Source: Dipteris shenzhenensis (Eukaryota > Polypodiophyta > Polypodiopsida > Gleicheniales). From it: a stretch of DNA of 64,000 nt. Under the pieces are notes generated by a model. That model saw only the letters and a program-made list of their open reading frames with translations. It was not told where the DNA came from and did no database searches. The position numbers and the translations under genes were made by a program. Shown here piece after piece: positions 58,691 through 64,000 of this stretch. How positions within the stretch are numbered: the stretch's first letter is position 1; every line of letters starts with the position of its first letter. Where the stretch lies: NCBI GenBank assembly GCA_047967505.1, contig CM106538.1. One strand, written 5' to 3'.

Positions 58691-60033
58691 ACAACAAACG
58701 CCATCAACAACAAACCTTCAAAATATGATGCACTACTTTAACTTACAATTCAATGAACCAACAACTACTTACGGATCTCAATTAGATCACATATGGAGCA
58801 ACACTAACAATTCTAGCAGAAAGCAGGGAGATGTTTCGCATATTGGACAGGCCACTCCATCTCATACATATATACATAAATCTAGGAAAAAATAACAAAA
58901 ACTTAGCATTGCCCCGAATTGAAAGCAAAATACCTTAGCAGGGCCTTTGTTGTGTGTGCACGCGCGTGACACTCGCTCCCTTGCAACAACAAGAATAGCG
59001 TAACTAAGAACGTGTGTGTGATTTAAAAGAGTGTGGCAAGGGGAGGCACACACGACACAAATGGAGTGAGCGAGTGCCACAAGGACGAGGGGAGGCCACG
59101 TCCACAGGCCCGGGGCCTCTCTTTCATTCATTCTTTTGCTTCTTCACCCTCGGAGCCTCACATCATCTCGCCATCCTTTGGCCTTCCTTGCTCGCATCGC
59201 CTCTGCCTCATCCAGCCCAGCTTGGAGACCCCCTACCCACTTCCTCGAGGAGGCTGCCTCCCAGGTTGAAGAGTGCGTTTCTCCGGTGAGTAAGCCCTGT
59301 CGCCGTCATTTCTGCTGTCCATCGAGCCGTGTGTGGCAACCTTTGAGCCTTTTTCCACTGACGGCTGTGAATCAATAAGACCGCAAAGATCCGTCATCAG
59401 CGTCACGCCCTTTTGGTTGCGATCGTGTGCGGAGGGTTCCGTCCCTCTGCTTGAGGCGCCGAGTAGACAAGTAGCAGGCATTGTGGCGTGATTATGAAGG
59501 TATCTCCCCGCATTTTGGTCAAGCATACGTGGGCAGAAATCGTATGCAAAGGAAGAATTTTCAGGCCTGAGAACCGCATTGCCATTTGGCTGGATTGAGC
59601 CCCTGCGAGCCTTCATCCCGTAAATTCGTGAAAATGTGGATAAGGTTGATTATCTTTATGGCTCAGATAAAGCGTGGATAGGACATTAGTTTTTGATAGA
59701 GCACGTTCATACAACGCTGCGCAGGCTGCTTTCGCTTTGCCGTTTCATCTTCTAGCTACTTTGAGCTCACAATTTACTGCACTGCAATACTGCAACTTAA
59801 CGATATTGCGATTGCTCCTTGTGAATCGACAAACGACCCTAGAACTGACTTGTAATTGCATGTCAAAGCAATCGATAACTGGAATCAGCGCTGCAGTTCG
59901 TAAGACAAGAAGCAATATAACCTCAAACGACGGATTGACTAAGGTTCTACCTGCAGCTGCAAGGGGGGACCTCACCTTTATTTGAAGAGCGAGAAGCTTG
60001 CACAAGTCGGGGCGAGTGAATTTCCGCAGGATC
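58691..60033 (+). promoter_or_regulatory. Upstream region and 5' UTR of CRSH
   Basis: No other gene is seen. 59000-59300 is GC-richer than the DNA to its left. The in-frame stop at 59983-59985 bounds the coding start. The transcription start cannot be placed. A short upstream intron is possible. Confidence 0.4.
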
Positions 60034-60993
60034 ATGCCTTTGTCTCTTGCAAATGGTGTCTATGCTGCGAATGTTCCTGCTCTTTTGACGCACACGGGTT
60101 GTCATCATCGGCCAGAGAGAACTCTTCCGGGTCTGCGGTTTGGACTTCGCGACAAGCTTGTACTAGGAAAATGTACTCTGCTCTTTTGTGCACCAAACAG
60201 TCCACGGCGGCACGGTATTGGAGGGAACATTCGCAGGAGAAGGTTGAGAACTGTAGGAAAGCCTGAAAGGATTTCTATTTTGGCCAAAGCTAGCGACAAG
60301 GAGGATTCGCAGATGTTGGTGCTTGACAAAGAACCAGATGAAGGGATCTTCAAATCAATGGGTCGCAAGAATATCGAAATCATTGGGAAGGATGGACTGG
60401 TGGACTTAGACACAGAACTGGGTTTGTTAAGAGAGAAGCGAAACGGGCCTCGTAAGAACAGGAAGAAGGCGAAAGAAAGTAAAACAAAGCTAGGAGAACT
60501 ACAGGCACCTACTGCACAGGAGGTGGAGTCAGATAAGGGAGCCAACACAGATACTAGAGAAGTTCAACTGAGGTCAGAAGGGGATGCTGCAAATCTAGCG
60601 CAATCGGAGGCAATGATAGCAAATGGAGCATCTGATGCAGCTCTACTAAGAGAAAACGAATTGAATGGCAGGTCCGAAGAAGAGCATGTTTCTGTGGATG
60701 ACGATAAAAGAAATTCACTTGCTTCGCGGCACTCACTGGGATTGCCATTTCGAGAGCAATGGCCAATTTCCCTTTCAGAGCTCTCGGGAGGGGGTCAGCT
60801 AGTTGCTGACCTCACAACTGCCTGGGATGGCTTAGCAGGAAGGCTCGCCCCCCTTTCTACATCGGTCAAGCACACACAGCATTTGTTTGCAGCCTTGAAA
60901 CTAGCACTCTCAGCAATTCAACGAGCTTCTGACGATGGCCGGCCTATGCTGTCTCGCTCCTTGTCAGTGGCTTACACCCTTGCCGACCTTCAG
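60034..60993 (+). CDS. CRSH: Calcium-activated RelA/SpoT homologue, exon 1
   Basis: ATG at 60034, with an in-frame stop upstream at 59983. Residues 1 to about 70 are basic and Ser/Arg-rich, fitting a plastid transit peptide. Residues 75-230 form a charged low-complexity linker. From about 236 (LPFREQWPISLSEL) the RSH fold begins (HTQHLFAALKLALSAI, SVAYTLADLQ). The exon ends in phase 0 at CAG|GTAACC after 320 codons. The linker is long for the family. CRSH makes the alarmone (p)ppGpp in plastids in response to calcium. Confidence 0.88.
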
Positions 60994-62741
60994 GTAACCA
61001 AGCGGAGTATATTTTCAGCATCTCTCTCTCTCTGTCGTGATCTAAAAGGGTGATTTCCACTGAGCCTTAAAGCGTCCTAATTGGTCAAGTTTAGGACAGT
61101 TTTCTATTGAATTACAAGAAGTCTTTGCATAAGACTGGTCTCACCCATTGTCCTAAATTGTCATATCTCTCTCTTGAATTCCCCAAGACTCAGCTTCTTT
61201 CCGATAAGCAGAGTCTAAACTGAGACCATATTTCGTTTATGACTCTGACAATCTATGAAAGAAAATCTCTCTCTTGTAAAGAAGTCATAGAATAGATCCC
61301 ATACCAGGGTCTTAGAAACATCTAACCTTTAGGACTGCCATGGCTTATTGGAAAGCTACCCTATCAGTTAGTGTAATGAAGGCATCTATAATGGACTTAT
61401 TTGAAAGCTACCCACCCTATCAGTTAATGTGATGAAGGCATGTATATAATGCGGATATAACCTGCCTTCTTTTGCGCTTCCACAATTTGTGAAAACGTTC
61501 GTTCAACAGATATGGCTTATGCAATTTCAAGTTATCTCATTATTCAGCTGTAATTTCTGTGATCGAAAGATATGATATTTTCAAAACCTTAAGAATTGCT
61601 CTTACATATACTTGTCATGATAATTGATTCTCTGGAATTTTAAGTTAGTTTGTAATTCATACAATAGAAACTTTCATTGCCTAATGAAAAGGGAACGATA
61701 GGTCTCAACCTTCAAAATCACTTCTGCATGTGCTTGCAGTATGGTTTGAACTCTTATCATGTATCGCGATATCCTAGAACTCTACTAAAGTAAATTGTAA
61801 TTCGTACAGCATAAACATTTATTACCTGATGCCAAGTTCTGAGTCCTACCTTCGCAAATCTCTCATAAAAGAGTGAATGCTCACTGTATTCAAAAGTCGT
61901 CCCATTGTTCATGATTCACCTGACATCCTTTGTTTATGGTCAGACATAGTACATATAAAATCTTAAAGAAAACTCCAGACACAGGTATCAGCAATTTGCA
62001 AGGTTGGGACCCAATCTTGCAAACATCATTCGTCTCTTATCTTTCAGTTTTTTTCCAAGTGGCGGTCATCTGTTCAACTATATCGAAAGATCTTACGCGG
62101 GTGCAGAAACCCCAACTGCTAAAACTTCTCAAGTTCTGGACTTTAGAACTGGTACGATTGGATATATTATAATCTTACAAAGGTGTGTACTACTTTGTAA
62201 TATAAATGTTCACCGAAAAAAAGAAACTGTGTGTATACCGAAAAAAACTATAAAAAAGAACAGTTTTGTTTTGGGGGGCAAAGATATGTTGCATACATTT
62301 GCCTGGGCGGTCATACTAGTATCATTAGAATCACTCTCTAGATTTGTTTGGAATAGGTGTATATTCTGGTGCCAGGTATTAGAAGTGAGAGTGGTATTCA
62401 AAAAATAAGGAAAGTGACTATATTTGGATGGGAATAACATTGTTGAGGAGTTCGAAGGTTTGTTTATTTTGTGGGTGACTATCTTCCAGTGGGTGGGTAT
62501 CACGTGTAACACAAGCATGCAGGCTTGGTTTTCTTTCTGCATAGTCAAAGGTTTTTCAATCTTCTGGGTGGCTGTATTTAGGTTGATGTGCTTTTACTGA
62601 GTTGACGAAGAGCTATTAATTTAAAGTATGTACGATGATAGCTTCCATTTCAGAGGCTCTGCAAATAACTCTGCCAGTTAACTTTTATACATTTATTTGT
62701 GTAACCAATGGACTCCCTAATACAAGTTTCTAAAGTTTCAG
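60994..62741 (+). other. CRSH: CRSH intron 1
   Basis: 1748 bases, GTAACC...TTTCAG. AT-rich, with a local duplication of GAAAGCTACC...CTATCAGTTA (61353-61440). No TE coding sequence seen. Confidence 0.85.
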
Positions 62742-63677
62742 ATGGATGTGGGAGTTATGGCTGCTGGTCTTCTCCACACTGTGGTAGAAAAAAGTTTCCT
62801 GGGCATCAAGACAGTTGAGCAACAACTTGGTAGTGATGTCAGTCGACTTCTGCACGATTGCATGCGGTTCAGACGCACCCTTGATCGGATGGACATTCTT
62901 GATGACGAAAGTGCTAGAGCAGTTAGGCAATTTTGCTTGTCATATCATGATATCCGTGCGATAACTATAGAGTTTTCAGCTCGTCTGCATGAGATGAGGC
63001 ATGTGCAAGATTTTCCCAGGTATCAGCAACATCTTTTGGCCTTGGAGGCATTGCAGATTCATGCCCCTCTTGCTCATGCAATCGGATCAGAACATGTCTC
63101 ATCAGAGCTTGAGGACCTAGCCTTTGAAGTCATTCTTCCAGATTCATACGAGTTCTTAGACAACTGGCTTAGAAGTCAATGGCAGGATGGAAACATTGTA
63201 CTGAAAGAGTGCAAGCAGCGTTTGTCTAATGCTCTTGAGCATGATACAAAGCTCCAATCTATGACCGAGGGCTTCACAATCTCTGGCCGATTGAAAAGTA
63301 GATTCAGCATAATGAAAAAGCTGTTGAAAGATGGCCGCAAACCAGAGGAAGTTTATGATATTGCTGGCTTACGAGTTGTGGTGACTCCAAAAAGTAGCCT
63401 CGATTCTTCCAAGGTGAGGGGACATGAGGCTTGCTACAGGGTACTTGAAATTGCCAGATCCATCTGGAGGGAAGTTCCGGGAAGGCTAAAGGACTACATT
63501 GCAAAGCCTAAGTCCAATGGGTATGAGAGTCTGCATATGGCTCTCTACCTAACTAGCTCAGAATTGAAGCAACCAACCATGGAACTGCAATGTCGAACTT
63601 CAACTATGGATTCTATGGCTAATGGTGGTGACGCTTCACATTCATTGTACAAAGGGGGACTTACAGATCCAGGACAG
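62742..63677 (+). CDS. CRSH: Calcium-activated RelA/SpoT homologue, exon 2
   Basis: Starts in phase 0 directly as MDVGVMAAGLLHTVVEKS, 312 codons. The place of the hydrolase His-Asp pair reads His332-Thr333 and the following ED is EK, so (p)ppGpp hydrolase activity should be absent, as known for CRSH. The synthetase domain follows: GRLKSRFSIMKKLLKDGRKPEE (about 502), YDIAGLRVVV, YIAKPKSNGYESLHMAL (about 572) and MELQCRTSTMDSMANGGDASH. The donor is CAG|GTGGGG. Confidence 0.92.
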
Positions 63678-63851
63678 GTGGGGATACTACCTGTTTATTA
63701 ATTTATCCTTCTCTTATCTACCTTCATAAATCTGAGAAAGGTGCAGAAGTGATGTGTATACAACCTTCGTGCAACTAGTGTTTGGAGCATCTCCAATCCT
63801 GGCTTCCCTAATTATATTATATGTATGCTTGGTCTATGTTTGGACCTGCAG

Positions 63852-64000
63852 GTACAACAGTTGAAGAAATTGATGATAGCTGCCGCTGAACGTGCAGCTT
63901 TATCCCTTAAGGAGTGGGCCTTGCTTCCCAACGGTCTCACTGACAATGACCAGGTTTTCATGCTATTTGACAAGAATAGGGATGGCGAAATAAGCATTTC
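63852..64000 (+). CDS. CRSH: Calcium-activated RelA/SpoT homologue, exon 3 (cut by window)
   Basis: The acceptor CTGCAG at 63851 gives a phase-0 start VQQLKKLMIAAAERAALSLK. An EF-hand loop begins at residue 672 (DKNRDGEISI), the calcium-binding feature that separates CRSH from other plant RSH proteins. A second EF-hand is expected beyond the edge. The intron 63678-63851 is 174 bases. Confidence 0.9.

Noticed and set aside
59998-60033. Upstream start for CRSH at 59998
   Set aside because: The codon there is TTG, not ATG; the first ATG in frame is 60034.

Overview
Eukaryotic nuclear DNA from a land plant. The evidence is three plant-type genes with introns (a DUF630/DUF632 protein, a putative small plastid membrane protein and a calcium-activated RelA/SpoT homologue, CRSH), plastid-type N-termini, and a background of decayed Ty1/copia and Ty3/gypsy LTR retrotransposons with initiator-methionine-tRNA-type primer sites. 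The heavy nested retrotransposon load and TE-filled introns suggest a large-genome plant such as a fern or gymnosperm. I lean towards fern, but cannot fix the species from sequence alone.

Layout. 1-4133: decayed copia element 1 (+) ending in a 3' LTR. 4134-5455: non-coding, probably intron. 5456-6350: first exon of a DUF630/DUF632 gene (-), whose other exons must lie left of the window. 6351-14811: no host gene; degenerate repeats, a large CT/TA microsatellite field and a segmental duplication (8263-11350 copied at 13726-14811 with a 1.9-kb internal deletion). 14812-20365: copia A (+) interrupted by copia B (-), with a B-type gag piece in inverted orientation beside it. 20385-23430: decayed gypsy (-). 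23653-24138: two candidate exons of a plastid-targeted protein (+). 24282-31560: minisatellites, an LTR with primer site, small TE remnants and a gag-only copia (-). 31960-44606: an intronless, decayed PTB-like RRM reading frame split by copia D (32753-43087, -), which is itself split by copia E (34842-40737, -, exact TSD ATACC). 44607-48497: repeats, an LTR-like remnant and a solo LTR with a perfect CCAAC TSD. 48899-49059: a terminal exon encoding one membrane helix (+). 49060-58700: AT-rich spacer with tandem duplications and gypsy remnants (-). 60034-64000: exons 1-3 of CRSH (+), running off the right edge.

How it fits together. The host content is small: three genes in 64 kb. I propose that the plastid-type exons at 23653-24138 and the membrane exon at 48899-49059 belong to one gene with an intron of about 25 kb that hosts the nested retrotransposons and the PTB-like retrocopy. 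Nesting order and LTR divergence agree: copia E (LTRs nearly identical) is younger than copia D (LTRs visibly diverged), which is younger than the PTB-like sequence it split. No retroelement here has an intact gag-pol; the longest open pieces are copia B RT-RNase H (16726-17946), copia E protease-integrase (37524-38537) and the gag-only element (30026-30802).
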